A DNA stretch of 64,000 nt from Liolophura sinensis (lineage: Eukaryota > Mollusca > Polyplacophora > Chitonida > Chitonidae). Below the pieces are notes generated by a model. The model was not told the DNA's origin, did no database searches, and worked only from the letters and a program-made list of their open reading frames with translations. A program made the position numbers and the translations under genes. Numbering within the stretch: position 1 is the stretch's first letter; each line of letters opens with the position of its first letter. Positions 22,282 to 37,400 of the stretch are shown here, piece after piece. The stretch covers positions 6,069,338 to 6,133,337 of the forward strand of contig NC_088302.1 in NCBI RefSeq assembly GCF_032854445.1. The letters are read 5' to 3'.

Positions 22282-22328
22282 GCGGCCGACTTGTCAAGGG
22301 CAGTCTCTTCACAGCAAATGACGATGGC
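22282..22328 (-). promoter_or_regulatory. 5' leader in the coding exon, after a 3' splice site
   Basis: On the minus strand the sequence TTTCCATTTCGTTGCAG ends at 22329, a good pyrimidine-rich acceptor. The 47 bases between it and the ATG contain TGA stops in the frame of the 272-residue protein, so the protein cannot extend upstream in this exon. This fixes the start near 22281. It implies that the upstream exon is non-coding for this frame. Confidence 0.65.
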
Positions 22329-23100
22329 CTGCAACGAAATGGAAACACGATATGAAAATTTGTTACTAACATACACCTTAAACATGTTGAATCAAAAATA
22401 GTTCAATGAACTGTACGAAATTTTCAGTCAAAATGATTGTAAACTTAGACAGTCAGTTTTTACATTTATTTGTGAAAATCAACACACATCGTTGATAGAC
22501 AGGCTGGTGCTGAATTTATAATGTACCGTGTTGCAGGAGTCAATCTGAATAGACGTAACAAAATGGCTGCGTTGAATATTTGTGCAATGCATACATCTGA
22601 GATCTATTTCATTCTTCCCTGTTTGGTTTTAGAAATACATACCAGAGACCGATTCTGCTACTGGAGAAACGTATTATTCTGTTACATGTATTACTGAAAG
22701 CTATCATCATCAGAAAGCTCCAGCTACCATAGAAAGGCTATATGCATTTGTAGCAATCTGCTACTATAGTAAACGTTTGACTTCGCTTCTAAAGAAGGCT
22801 ATCGTCACACTACTGTTAAAATCTGTCACTAAAACAAAGCTACTATCACGCATGTGCGAAAATCGACACGGAACATATTAAAAGATGCAGAAAAGATTGT
22901 CAGTATGTGAAAAAATGGCGGAAAGACGACTTGCACACTCATAGCAGTGAATTCGGAGTTGACGTTCAATGACTGATGCCATGTGAATCAAGATTAAAGC
23001 AATGATTAACAGGCTTTTAGACCCTGCGCTCTTGGGGACAGCTTTCCCCACGAATACTGCACATAGATTACATAGATAGATTAGATCACCACATACTTAC
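22329..23100 (-). other. Predicted intron in the 5' UTR (about 772 bp)
   Basis: The intron begins with a consensus donor on the minus strand, CCTTAG then GTAAGTATGT (boundary between 23101 and 23100), and ends with the acceptor at 22329. It contains no repeat copy and no open frame of note. Both splice signals are visible. That they are joined to each other is inference. Confidence 0.55.
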
Positions 23101-23460
23101 CTAAGGAAGAGTTGGAGTTTCACGATATTAGAGGCTGGTTTGACACACATACACACGCAACAGGTGGGTAAAGACCTCAGAAAGAGAGAGCCACACAGAC
23201 ACTAACCGACTATAAATGTGCGGCGCTGTGTAACATATGGATTGTCTAGTTAGTACCGATTAGCAGAACAGCGGGATGGCAGAGCTACACCGGCGGGAGC
23301 CCCGGTCGGGAAGCAGCCGTCTCGGGTAGGTAAAGGTAAGTGTTGAATACACAGATGGCTAGTGTTACCTTAGCATTAGCCACTTTGACGCAGGCATACC
23401 TGAGCCTTAAACTGGTACACCAAAGGATCTGCGAGGTTGGATGGTGACGATCACCATGGC
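23101..23460 (-). promoter_or_regulatory. Candidate 5' exon and promoter-proximal region
   Basis: The exon would end at 23101 at the GTAAGTATG donor. Its 5' limit is not visible; 23460 is a rough outer bound. A TATA-like CATAAATT lies on the minus strand near 23,490, a suitable distance upstream. A 61-codon minus-strand open stretch (23285-23470, starting with ATG) overlaps this exon and might be an upstream ORF, but nothing else supports it. Confidence 0.35.
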
Positions 23461-23499
23461 AACATGACATGTGACAAAAAGTACGGTCGAGAATTTATG

Positions 23500-26981
<3,482 letters not shown>

Positions 26982-27151
26982 GCATTTTCCAAGCCCATAT
27001 ACGTCAAGAAACGATGTAATGCAAAATTCAGATAAGAAGTAGAAAGCATTAACCAAAAAGTACCAACAATTTCTTTTCGTATATCAAGTTCATAGGGTAG
27101 AAATTAAAATGTGTGTGGATTAGTTGGTAAATGTTAACTCATATCGCCAGT

Positions 27152-27238
27152 CACCCACCATAATGCTGGCCGCCGTCGTATAAGTGAAATATTCTTGAGT
27201 ACGGCGTAAAACAGCAATCAAATAAATCAATCAAACAA
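27152..27238 (+). mobile_element. 5'-truncated SINE with 11-bp target-site duplication
   Basis: Only the 3' part of the SINE is present (CACCCACCATAATGCTGGCC to the ATCAAATAAATCAATCAAAC tail). The 11-mer ATATCGCCAGT lies directly before it (27141-27151) and directly after it (27239-27249). Perfect duplication plus 5' truncation is the expected mark of LINE-mediated target-primed reverse transcription. Confidence 0.93.
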
Positions 27239-27249
27239 ATATCGCCAGT

Positions 27250-27335
27250 GAAACCCGGCCTCTTGTCAGTTTTCATCAGTCAAGGTTTTATTTCAACTGT
27301 TTAGGTATAAGATTAAAATGTACCAATGTACAAGC
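27250..27335 (+). repeat. Copy of the unnamed dispersed repeat
   Basis: GAAACCCGGCCTCTTGTCAG followed by ATCAGTCAAGGTTTTATTTC resembles about 30,910-30,960, and in reverse complement 1-35 and 4,338-4,388. The SINE above is inserted at the left edge of this copy. Confidence 0.55.
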
Positions 27336-28309
27336 CTCCTAGGAGAATAGCTTACACAGAATTAGGTAAAAAAACAGTGATGTTAGTTTCCATTTATTAC
27401 ATATCACCGGTCTAGGATCTCTCCAAAAAAAAAAAAAACAATGCTAAGGACCATGACTCAGGCATGCCTAATCCACCAGGAAAATCATGTCAACATACAT
27501 TATACGTTAATTTAAAATGTTCACTGTTTAACTGTTTGTAAAACGTCACTGGAATTCATTTTCAAATGAAGCATGGATGGAATCGTTAGACTCACACTTC
27601 CTTAAATCTGTGATCAATTAACTTTCTACCAGTAAACCACGGTACAAAAATCTGACTGTTTTGTACCGCCTGAGTTCTATTAGTGAGCTGACTTTCCCAA
27701 AACATGACAAAATTCTAAACGTTGGAGACAGACTTGGGATTCATTTCAGATTGTCTCTGGCTTAAACCGAGGACAAATAAATCCATTATGGTTCTAAACG
27801 TGATGACGGCCCAAATACATCTACAAGTTAACTGTATCGAAACTCTTAATGTTTAACTTCAGAAGATAGCATAGTCTGCTCACAGAACACATGATATATT
27901 TTACAACTATACTAGGCGATCCTATGAAAAGGACATCTGCTGGAACCGCAGACTTTTATTTTCCATAGAGGTACATGTATCACAAATCCGAACTCGCAAT
28001 AACTGCTTGTTACTCCACTTTTAGCGACATTGTGATGGCAGCAAGACACAGACCTTTGAGAGGTTAAATCCATATGAGGACGTTTGATCAGGAAGTCTCT
28101 AATCCCAGCGCAAGACGAACCAAATCGCCATTTAAAATATCAAATGAATGTTCAAAATGGACTGACAAATCGTGTCCAACAGCAAAGGTGGTTTTTCTGT
28201 GGAATGATGTTGTATGCAATGCATGCTGCAAAGTAAGACAACAGCAGAAAACTGATTCACAATAAACGGTCAAGTATTAATGACTCAAGATGCAGCAACA
28301 GGTTTTTAA

Positions 28310-29175
28310 GATTCCCGATCCATGACCGGTGTTTCATGATTCATGATCAGGGTTTAATGAATTACTATCCACGCTCATGGGTTTAGGACTCACGATCCCT
28401 GATTATGGTTTTATGATTCATGGTCCATGATTATGGTTTTATGATTCATGATCTCTGATTATGGTTTTATGATTCATGATCTCTGATTGTGGTTTTATGA
28501 TTCATGATCTCTGATTATGGTTTTATGATTCATGATCAATGATTATGGTTTTATGATTCATGATCTCTGATTATGGTTTTATGATTCATGATCCATGATT
28601 ATGGTTTTATGATTCATGATCAATGATTATGGTTTTATGATTCATGATCTCTGATTATGGTTTTATGATTCATGATCAATGATTATGGTTTTATGATTCA
28701 TGATCAATGATTATGGTTTTATGATTCATGATCTCTGATTATGGTTTTATGATTCATGATCCATGATTATGGTTTATGATTCATGATCCATGATTATGGT
28801 TTTATGATTCATGATCCATGGTTATGGTTTTATGATTCATGATCCATGATTATGGTTTTATGATTCATGATCCATGATTATGCTTTCATAATGCACAATC
28901 CCTGAACAGTGTTGTATGACTCATGGTTCAGGTTTTATAATTCACGACCCATGATCAGCTTTATACGACTCATGATCACGAATTTATGAATCGTGATACA
29001 AAATCAGGGCTTTATGATATTTGGTCAGTGTTTTACAGTATGATTCACAATCTCTGATTTTAAATCGGTGATTCACGATTAATGCCCACTGCTTTATGAT
29101 TAACGACCCATGATCTTGGTTTTACGATACATGATCCATGATCATGCCTTTGTGATTCACGATCTATGATCGTGG
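28310..29175. repeat. 28-bp minisatellite with degenerate flanks
   Basis: The core at 28,401-28,875 holds 17 units of 28 bases (one is 27) starting GATTATGGTTTTATGATTCA and continuing TGATC plus a variable CCAT, CTCT or AAT. Variants of the last few bases alternate along the array. On both sides the same GATTCATGATC and GGTTTTATGATT motifs continue in a decayed form, giving an older array of about 865 bases with a homogenised centre. The length is not a multiple of three. ATGATTCATGAT is near-palindromic. Confidence 0.92.
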
Positions 29176-29179
29176 TATT

Positions 29180-30899
29180 ATGGTCACCACTGACTCCACA
29201 CACTTCCATGGTACACTTTACAGTGTCAACACATTTTCTCCTTTGGCAACTGACACATAGATGATTACAACTGTAAAAAAAGGGATCTTAGGCACTAGTC
29301 AGGAATCAGAAAGTGGACATCCATGCATATGAGGTTTCAACCTATATGCAAATTCGTTCAAAGAAAGAAGAACAACTCAGCTGAAAATTCTGATCCGAAA
29401 ATGAAAACTCATGTACGAGGAAATCGCACACAGAAGTCAACCACCGCAAACCTTTGGCGAACATATTCTAATCTTTGCAATGACAGCAGAATTCTGAAAG
29501 ATCAAGTTATAAGCAGAAGCAGAATTGCTTTTCAACCGCCAGCCAACGTTCATCTGCTACACGAACAGTTTAAATAATTTTGCTTGTATTGGAAAGCAGG
29601 AAACTAGTTCATTTCAGATATTATCGAGATTTTATTGCTCCAATCAAAGGCACTAAACCTTTTAGATTAAAGTAGAATGAACGCTAATAATTTATTAAGA
29701 TTTACCAGAGAATTTCTTGCATAAAAGTGATTCCAATTTTTATTTTCTTTTTTCAAGTTATAAGTAAAAGAAGGAAAGACACTGCAATTTAGCCTGTCCG
29801 TGTATATGACACTCGATATACAATAGCTCGGACCTTCATTGCTCTGTACGTGAATACATTCCCGGACTGTTTTTTTTTTTCATCTCAAAGGTACAGTTCA
29901 GCCATTCTATCTGTTCTTGTCTGCAGTAGTTAGCTGTAAATATACAAGCAAACCGTGAAGTGTATGTATATGTATACATACTACTGCAGTTTACTTTCAT
30001 CAACCGGTATCTTGAAAATTCCAAGACATACATATAAAGACATTTAAAGGCGCAAAAGGCAGGCCTTGCCAATGGATGGAGACAACGTTCTGCCCACTAT
30101 TCCTGTCCTCGCATGTGAAGCCTATCACGTGATTGAGTGTAGAATTTGTCATAATTCATATACAATCTACCCACTGTAGAAATCAATAGAAGGATCAAGG
30201 ACAAAGCTGTCACACGTTGTTATCTGACTGAATGCCTTGTGGAAGTCTTGACACTGCGAAGTTGACCTTCTCTTGTTACACCCCATTCCGAAACTCGCAT
30301 TTTCCGCAGTAGTATCAATATGACCTTCTTTTACTTATGCCTCAAGCAGACAGATATTTTCAGGAATATTTTACCTAACAACCAGATGTCCCGTTCCTAA
30401 ATTACTAAGAAGCAAGTGCCAACCTAGTGTACAACATTGTGTGAATACTTATCCCTATGCCATGTGACATAGGTCTGGCATGAAGTCATGTGGTCGTACA
30501 TACATGCATGGGATTGAATCTCCATGGCTATCGGTACATCACCCTCTATGTTGGTGTGTAGTCACGTTTTCAGCGTATAGACATATTGGAGGGGATATAC
30601 ATGTTCTGAATTTAGGCTGATGTGCAAAGTGGGACATATTACGTCATTTTAGTGACGCTGAACGTTCTGCTGCAACGTCAACCGCGCGACGTCACAGTGA
30701 ATCTATGCGTCTAAACAGACATTCGTATACCTGCCGTCGACCAGCAAGGGCGTTCCAGGTCAATAATCGCAAGGCCAATTCCCAAAACGGCGCATAACAA
30801 AAAACACCAAAGAACTGCAAAGAGATGCAGGCAACAGTTTTCACTAATCTTAGAATGGAATTAGAATATAATTCTAATTAAATAATAATAATTACGTTA
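29180..30899. other. No supported feature
   Basis: This is AT-rich sequence. An 84-codon plus-strand open stretch (29323-29577) and a 78-codon minus-strand one (29836-30072) have no recognisable motif. A cluster of ACGTCA or CGTCAC-type motifs occurs at about 30,643-30,695, but I cannot assign a function to it. Confidence 0.4.
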
Positions 30900-30904
30900 T
30901 TTCA

Positions 30905-30995
30905 CGCAACCGGTGAAATACGGCCTTTTGTCAATTTACCATAGTCAGGGTTTTATTCTAACTGTTCATGTAAATGCAGTAATACTAAAAGACAC
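30905..30995 (+). repeat. Copy of the unnamed dispersed repeat
   Basis: CAACCGGTGAAATACGGCCT followed by TGTCAATTTACCATAGTCAG and GGGTTTTATTCTAACTG is the clearest copy of the family. It joins the two parts seen separately at 1-35 and 4,338-4,388. Confidence 0.55.
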
Positions 30996-31202
30996 AATGA
31001 TGAAGCAGAGCGTCAGAGATTCTGGACGTTCTGTCCGGATTTATTTACAAGAGAATTATACTCATTGTAAAATTTAAGAAACTTGGAGTGAAAACGTTTG
31101 ATGGAATAACCTTAACACACTAGTTTTTGCAGTAATAACTTGTCACGTTGACTGAAATCGTCTCACAACACACAGGATCTAACAAATACTACAAGACGAT
31201 AT

Positions 31203-31487
31203 ATGTACACGCCAAAAGCAGGATCCTTTCGGTATAATGATGTCCAAGCAAGAATAATTTACAATGTCAAAACTAAAACTATCCCTCTTGTCGTAAAGTC
31301 TACGAGAGAGGAAACTGTTTTTGGTCTTTGTACAAATATAGATCCGGATAAGATGTACCATATGGAGAGTCTGTTGTTGCCTCTAAATCCAACTGGGAAA
31401 ATTACAGACGCACGAAGATCAGCGCAGAAGCTATGGCATGACTGGATTAAAACATATGATGTTGGGAAAATATTAGTAATGACTTAA
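31203..31487 (+). CDS. Hypothetical 94-codon ORF or exon, doubtful
   Basis: An ATG-initiated open stretch of 94 codons ends at TAA. Its composition is mixed and protein-like, with charged residues spread through it (for example KLWHDWIKTYDVGK near the C-terminus), unlike the low-complexity open stretches elsewhere. I see no signal peptide, known motif, poly(A) signal or clear splice sites. It could equally be a chance frame or a retroelement fragment. Confidence 0.2.
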   Translation: MYTPKAGSFRYNDVQARIIYNVKTKTIPLVVKSTREETVFGLCTNIDPDKMYHMESLLLPLNPTGKITDARRSAQKLWHDWIKTYDVGKILVMT

Positions 31488-33525
31488 TCCACTGTACAGA
31501 TGCGTACTGATGCCTAGACCTTGAAGCCGTTTTACGTCGTAAGTTTGTCGGGTACCAGGCAAAAGGTGGTGGATTGTTTTAACCGCAACAGTTTTTGCCA
31601 TCCACAAACTTCGCCACCTGCGCATAAAAACAAATCTGATGATCTCAAGATTATGCACTCGGCCTTTATAAATAAGCATTAAACCATCTGAAGTTGTAAA
31701 TTATTAAACTATGGCCGCATTAAATCTTTTAAACAAGAACTCGTGTCACCCTATTGCACGGCAATCACCATTCATCAATGAGGTGCCCTTTAGAATCATG
31801 TGGCGCACATTTCGGCTAAAAGAGAAAGCGAGACCGAGGTTTTTTTTTCTAGCATCACTTTTTGGTTCATCTCCGTGACCCCGGTGTTGTTAAAGTTCAA
31901 CAGTTCTTTACAGTATATCTTAGTGGTGGCAGTGGCAGAGACGAGTGTAAAGAGCGACGCATGAGCCGTGAGGAGCATGAAGTGGTCAAAGGGCGATTTG
32001 TTTTGACGTGATATTGCTCATTGTATAATACTGTCAGACAGACGCTACGCAATAGATTTTTGTATTTTTATTTTGTCGCTAGTCAAAACTACCAGAATTT
32101 TGTGTTCTTTTGAAAGAGCTGAAGTGTTTCCCGCAGAGTGATTAACAAACGTCCTTCAGGATGCCTTTGTAGCAAAATGCTATGACATCACCAGTTGCAA
32201 AGTGCTAAACCACTTTCAAGATTTGTTGATCTTTTGATATGTGGAACAAACAAGTTCAAGATACACGTACGTCTTATGGTACAGCATAGGATGACACATA
32301 GTTTGAGTTCAAACTAACAAATGTATTACATAAATAGTAAGAAAAATCAATGTACTGGTGTGACCTAGTCACAGCATTTCTGTACGTCCAAAGATGTAAG
32401 CTCATTTAACATAATGCTATTTGTCGTACTGGTACGGAATTACAGAATCGAACAAAAATGATATGTGTAGACTGTCTATTGATAGATCGTGTCCTATTCA
32501 CTTTCGACTAGTTTATAATACAAATGGTATGCGGTGAACGCGGCAGCTGCTTTTCGAGTCAAGACCTAAAGTGTTCGAGATCAACAAACGGCATTTACCT
32601 TGTTTTAATCAGGAACAACAATACAAACTTCCCTTATCAAAACAATGTGCTCATGGCTGGATGTTATTACGTATTTAATTGTACTGTGTGCAAGTGAGGG
32701 ATATAGAGCATAGGCCTATCTTCATTAGGTATACAATTACGAATCGAGGTTTATTCAACCTCTCTTCACATGACTCCGTCTTAATTTCTTATTTCTCTGG
32801 TGTTTGTGAATGATTTTTTGAAAACTGGTCACGCGATTATTGAAGTGAAACGTCCATGGTTGCCAACTGAATGACTGCTGTCATATATAAATACAGATGC
32901 GACGAAAATGTGGTATTTCAGAAAATGGTCACACGTAGCCATTGAAATTAGAGCTGCTGTCAATATCCCGAATTGCCTTATTCTGTTTATGAAAATATTT
33001 AATGGCAGTAACTTATACGTTCCCATACAGTGCTGAAACAAGAATTACGTATGAACATTCAATGATTTTAATAGCAATGTAGTAGACTTATAAATATGAA
33101 ATGACGAAACCTGTTCATACATTTCTATTTTGCCCTACAGCCTGCACACAACACCATCTCAAGAATTATTCAGAATTTTCGAAGAATTAGAGAGGCTTCC
33201 TTAGAAAATATTTTCCTTGTATATAGTCTAGACTTTTAAGCTGAAAGGTTTGACAGCTGTTTCGACTAAAAAGTGGCAAATCCGCCAATTCAGTTCTCCC
33301 GTCTGTGAGTGTAAAATGTAACGCTGCATATACCCGGCAGTGCAACAGTTAAGCTTCCGGAAAGCACCTGTGCAAGACAAATCGCATTATGTGTAATCTG
33401 GATTAGCCGACATGGAGTGCCAGAGACGTTAAGAAAAGCGGCTTATACATCGCCTGTATCATATAGCATTAGGCAATATAGTAGTGGATATGCAATGTAC
33501 ATCTGAGCCATTTGAGTAACTATAT
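31488..33525. other. No supported feature
   Basis: Unique AT-rich DNA. No repeat copies or open frames above about 70 codons were found. Confidence 0.5.
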
Positions 33526-33625
33526 CGGAGCTGCAATGGTACTGCGACATCGGAGCTGCGATGATACTGCGACATCGGAGCTGCGATGGCACTGCGACAT
33601 CGGAGCTGCGATGGTATTGCGATAA
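33526..33625. repeat. 25-bp minisatellite, 4 copies
   Basis: CGGAGCTGCGATGGTACTGC followed by GACAT is repeated four times with 25-base spacing (33526, 33551, 33576, 33601). Small substitutions affect the ATGGTAC segment. It is unrelated in sequence to the 25-bp array at 3.6 kb. Confidence 0.9.
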
Positions 33626-33885
33626 ACGGTATTTGATTACAGGTAACCGCTGAAGCTTTAGGACTCCAAGAACAATTTTCATATGATTGGCAATAACGCT
33701 GACATCTAAAGCTGCACCATTGAGACCTGTCACCTCCCTCCAAAAAAGAGTAGGATGGCGATCATCCCAAAGTGTTATACGTATGCACGATTGTTTAGCA
33801 GACGATATCATAGATAACTATGTTGGTGGATAAGCTCCTTTCAGACTAGCCCTGGATGACAATGCTCGTCATGGACCAGTCCCCT

Positions 33886-34448
33886 TTCAGCCCGGTAGGA
33901 AGAATTGTAAAATTTCGGAAAACAGTCGATTACTAACCTACCACGTCCATCCAGCCATTCGTTTAATGCTTAGCACTTGACTGTTAACATCTCGAGAAGT
34001 TGATCATCTCAAAGGTAAATATTTATCCATATTCATTACAGCTCCCCCCACCCCCACCCCCCACTCTCCGCTGACTTCTTATCTGCGAAATAGTCGCCAT
34101 CTACATGGCGCGTATGCGCGGCCAGGCAGCGGGATACGAAAAGGTCGACCTGTACTGGCCTTATTTGTGGAGGTCACGCAGGTCAAAACAACGGCACGTG
34201 CTCTAGCTTGGTTCTCTGAAGCGCTATTTGTACCATCTAAAGTCAAGCGAACTAAAACCATCCAGCACGTGATCGTATAACAAAAAAGGACTTCGTAACC
34301 AGCATAATTGAAGGGAGGGATAGTATCATATCCAGTTGCCTCGTCGCACATGCGCGCTATGTAGATCGCGGCCATTTGATAAATCATAAGTGGTAGGTTA
34401 GTAATGGGCTGTTTTCAGAAATTTTACAATTCATCCTACCCGGCTGAA
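33886..34448. mobile_element. Fold-back element with long inverted repeats
   Basis: Outer arms 33886-33944 and 34390-34448 are inverted copies matching at about 54 of 59 positions (TTCAGCCCGGTAGGA against TTCAGCCGGGTAGGA, both reading to TACTAACCTACCAC). A second inner pair, 34078-34139 with about 34326-34389, is also inverted (GCCATCTACATGGCGCG against GCGATCTACATAGCGCG). A block at 33945-34077 interrupts the left arm and holds a C-rich tract near 34,040-34,070. No transposase frame exists, and no target-site duplication was clear. It is consistent with a non-autonomous DNA transposon or fold-back MITE. Confidence 0.7.
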
Positions 34449-34449
34449 T

Positions 34450-37400
34450 GGAACTGATCAAGCCTTCATAATCGAATACACTGTCATAGATCAGGACAAA
34501 GTACAGAGGGCTGCACTCAGGAGCTTGGCCTATGTCCGCGCTCCTAAACAATTGGGATGATCATTTTTTTCTTCCATACATCTTTGAAATTTACGGGGAA
34601 AATTAATGCTTTCCATGTTAAAAACAATCAAAGTTGATATTTTTTGACTAGCTATGAAATCCACGGTACATTGCGGCACAAAATATGGCGCGTGACAATA
34701 TTTTCACCCGTACGGCGTACAGTGACTCACACAACCTGAGCGCGGTGGAACAGAGGTGTACTGTACTGTGTTGCCGAGTTCAGCAAGGTTCGGGGACATA
34801 GCCGGCATGTATCTCACTTCCAACAGCAATGGTCAGCATGCCTATATACGTTGGAAAATCACATTGCCGGTAGTGAGGAAACACGATATCATAAAATGAA
34901 GAGACGCTCTCTTATTACTGGAAACCTTAACAAATATTTTCCCATAACATCTCGGTAAATCCCTGGCACATTTGCTCGTGTTGATTTAGCGCGACATTGA
35001 AAGGTTCATAAATGACCTGTGAAAACGTGTCGACGCTACAGGAAATTAAAGATCTGAGCTCGCGTTTGCTGCCAAGTGCCAACAAGGGACAAGGGTCTGA
35101 TTCTAACAAGTGACTGACTTCCCTCCAAATAACTGAAAAAATGGTTGCTGGATGACAGTAGACTGAAGGCAGACGATCGACTAAACCCGGGCTGTATTAC
35201 TTTCTCAACAGGCCGGTGAAGGATTTTCCTATGGCTGTGTACATATAGTAAGAAATGATGAAGCGGAGATTTGCAGCTGAGAATTTTGGTAGGAACTCAA
35301 CCGTCCAAAATATCGATAGGACAAATGATACAGTCCCCTGGCTTTTATCCAAGGCAAAGTGATATCAGGTTACCGTATCGGGACAACAGATTAGACTTCC
35401 TCAGAAGCGATATCACTTCACATGCCCAATCCTCATCTCTGACATCCAAGGCTTGGCCTAGAAAAATGAGGAAGAGTGAATGTTAGAGGCGCGGTATGCT
35501 AGAGAGATAGACCCATTGCAGCTGACCGATCAGAGATTTTAGTGACTTGAACGTCTCAGACTTCCAACAATTTCTCCTGGACCGACTACGATCGATGAGA
35601 CAATGCGATTGAGAAATCTTCTACCCCAGTGTAGCAAGCAACTAGAAAGATCTTATTCTACAGCAAAACAAAAAAAAAAAAAAAAAAAAAAAAAAAGAAG
35701 ATCCGAAAAGCCAATGGCTGCAAGTGCACTATTAAAATAGATTTCTGTGACAATGACTGCCGATTCATGGAAAATACATTAGACTGTCAGTGATGCAAAG
35801 CAATCCTCAAACGGATTCGGTGCATTCTAATAACAATGATGTTTAGCTTTATAATATATTCCGGTTCTACAGAAAATACAACGAACGCATACTAGAGAAC
35901 AACCCTCAAAATAACTTTCCGTGAACTACAAGGATATTAAAATGAGTGCTGTCGATGAGATGTTTCGCTCCTTTATAGGCCTATATTTTATCATCAAAAC
36001 TGACACGTGCGAATTTTTGTGACACGATTTGGTTTAGATATCGGCATCACTATTCACAACAGACAGCAAGTATCTGCACTAGAATTCTGCTTAAAGTCCA
36101 GAGCTGGCCTGTTGGACATGACAGAAGACCGTTTATTATCTGCAGTGTAACCATGCTTTTCACATTAGGCGTAGCGTTAACCCTAAACAAGTTACGACAT
36201 TCTTATTACCCGAATGTGCGATCTCGTTTGCTTTGGGTATCATCTATACGGCATTTAAGGGCACTGGCTGATGATACTATCCCAATGATCGCGTTTGCAG
36301 TAAACGATTTGATTGTTAGCCGAAATTTTAACTGGGTTAAATGTAAAACTGTACACTATTCGCTATAGTCCCCAGGTGCTTGTGCAGCCGATGTCTACGG
36401 TGCATCATGCGTCTTTCCATCAATGCGCCTTTCCCGTTAACCATCGACTTTCAACGTTTCCTTTGACGCTACGTGAAACAGACGTGGCTTGGACACATAT
36501 TCCATGGTAACCAAACTTACCGATAATCAATCACCGCTGACAACAGAATGATTTTCTCTCACGTGGGCTCTTGCTAACAGAGCGCCGTTGATACGAGATC
36601 AGACACGTTCTAACCAAACACCGATTCGGGGTTAAAATGTAAATTTTTCGTTCGATCGAACTGACAAACCATCGACAATGAATACAACGGTGACAAACCC
36701 TATTCTTCAGTGTAGCGTCCAGAGACACTTCCAAGGGGTTCAAACATATTCATTGATAACAGCATAGCCTCTGGTACAAACCGTTGTACAAAGACGGCAG
36801 CAAAGAAAAGTTGGCCAATGGTTTATTCCCACACCTCTCTCTTCCATGATTCCCGTGGAATGAAATAGGCATTTGCTTGTCCCTGGAGTTTGAATCTTCA
36901 TAATTGAACAACATGCCCTAGATCAAAAGAGCTAAATACAGATAATCCTGTGAGCCCGCCAAAGACTAGCAGTTGATCGCAGGGGCCTTGTACGACTAAA
37001 ATATCTGAATGATGGCTCATAATGAAGGTGCTAAGGTCAATGTCTAGTCCACACATCAAATGACTTGTGGGCATTTCCGGGTGTTGTAGCATTTCATATC
37101 AGGTCTATGTATTTATAGGTGGAATAAAACAAAACCATATTTTTGAAGAAAGCAATGGACAGCGTAACGTTTTGAAGCCTGTAAGTTGGACGACAATTGG
37201 ATTTGTGCAGCAAATAATCACTGAGAGTGAACATGAAATGTCTTCTGGAGACAGATAACACATCAAAAGAACTGGAAAACAGAAAAGGGTTGGACGGGAG
37301 CGACACAGTCACAGACACAGTTAATTAAGCACAGCGGCTGACTGGATGGCCAATGAATCGCAGACAGTTCAACTAGACGTCGGAAGCCTTTGCCAACTTA

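Noticed and set aside
28310-29175. CRISPR-like array
   Set aside because: Units are contiguous 28-mers without unique spacers, and the sequence is plainly eukaryotic.
33443-33811. 122-codon minus-strand ORF
   Set aside because: Much of it is the 25-bp minisatellite read in one frame, giving a QYHRSSD-like repeat. An overlapping second frame is open for the same reason.
34079-34387. 102-codon minus-strand ORF
   Set aside because: It lies almost wholly within the fold-back element and has no motif or conserved context.
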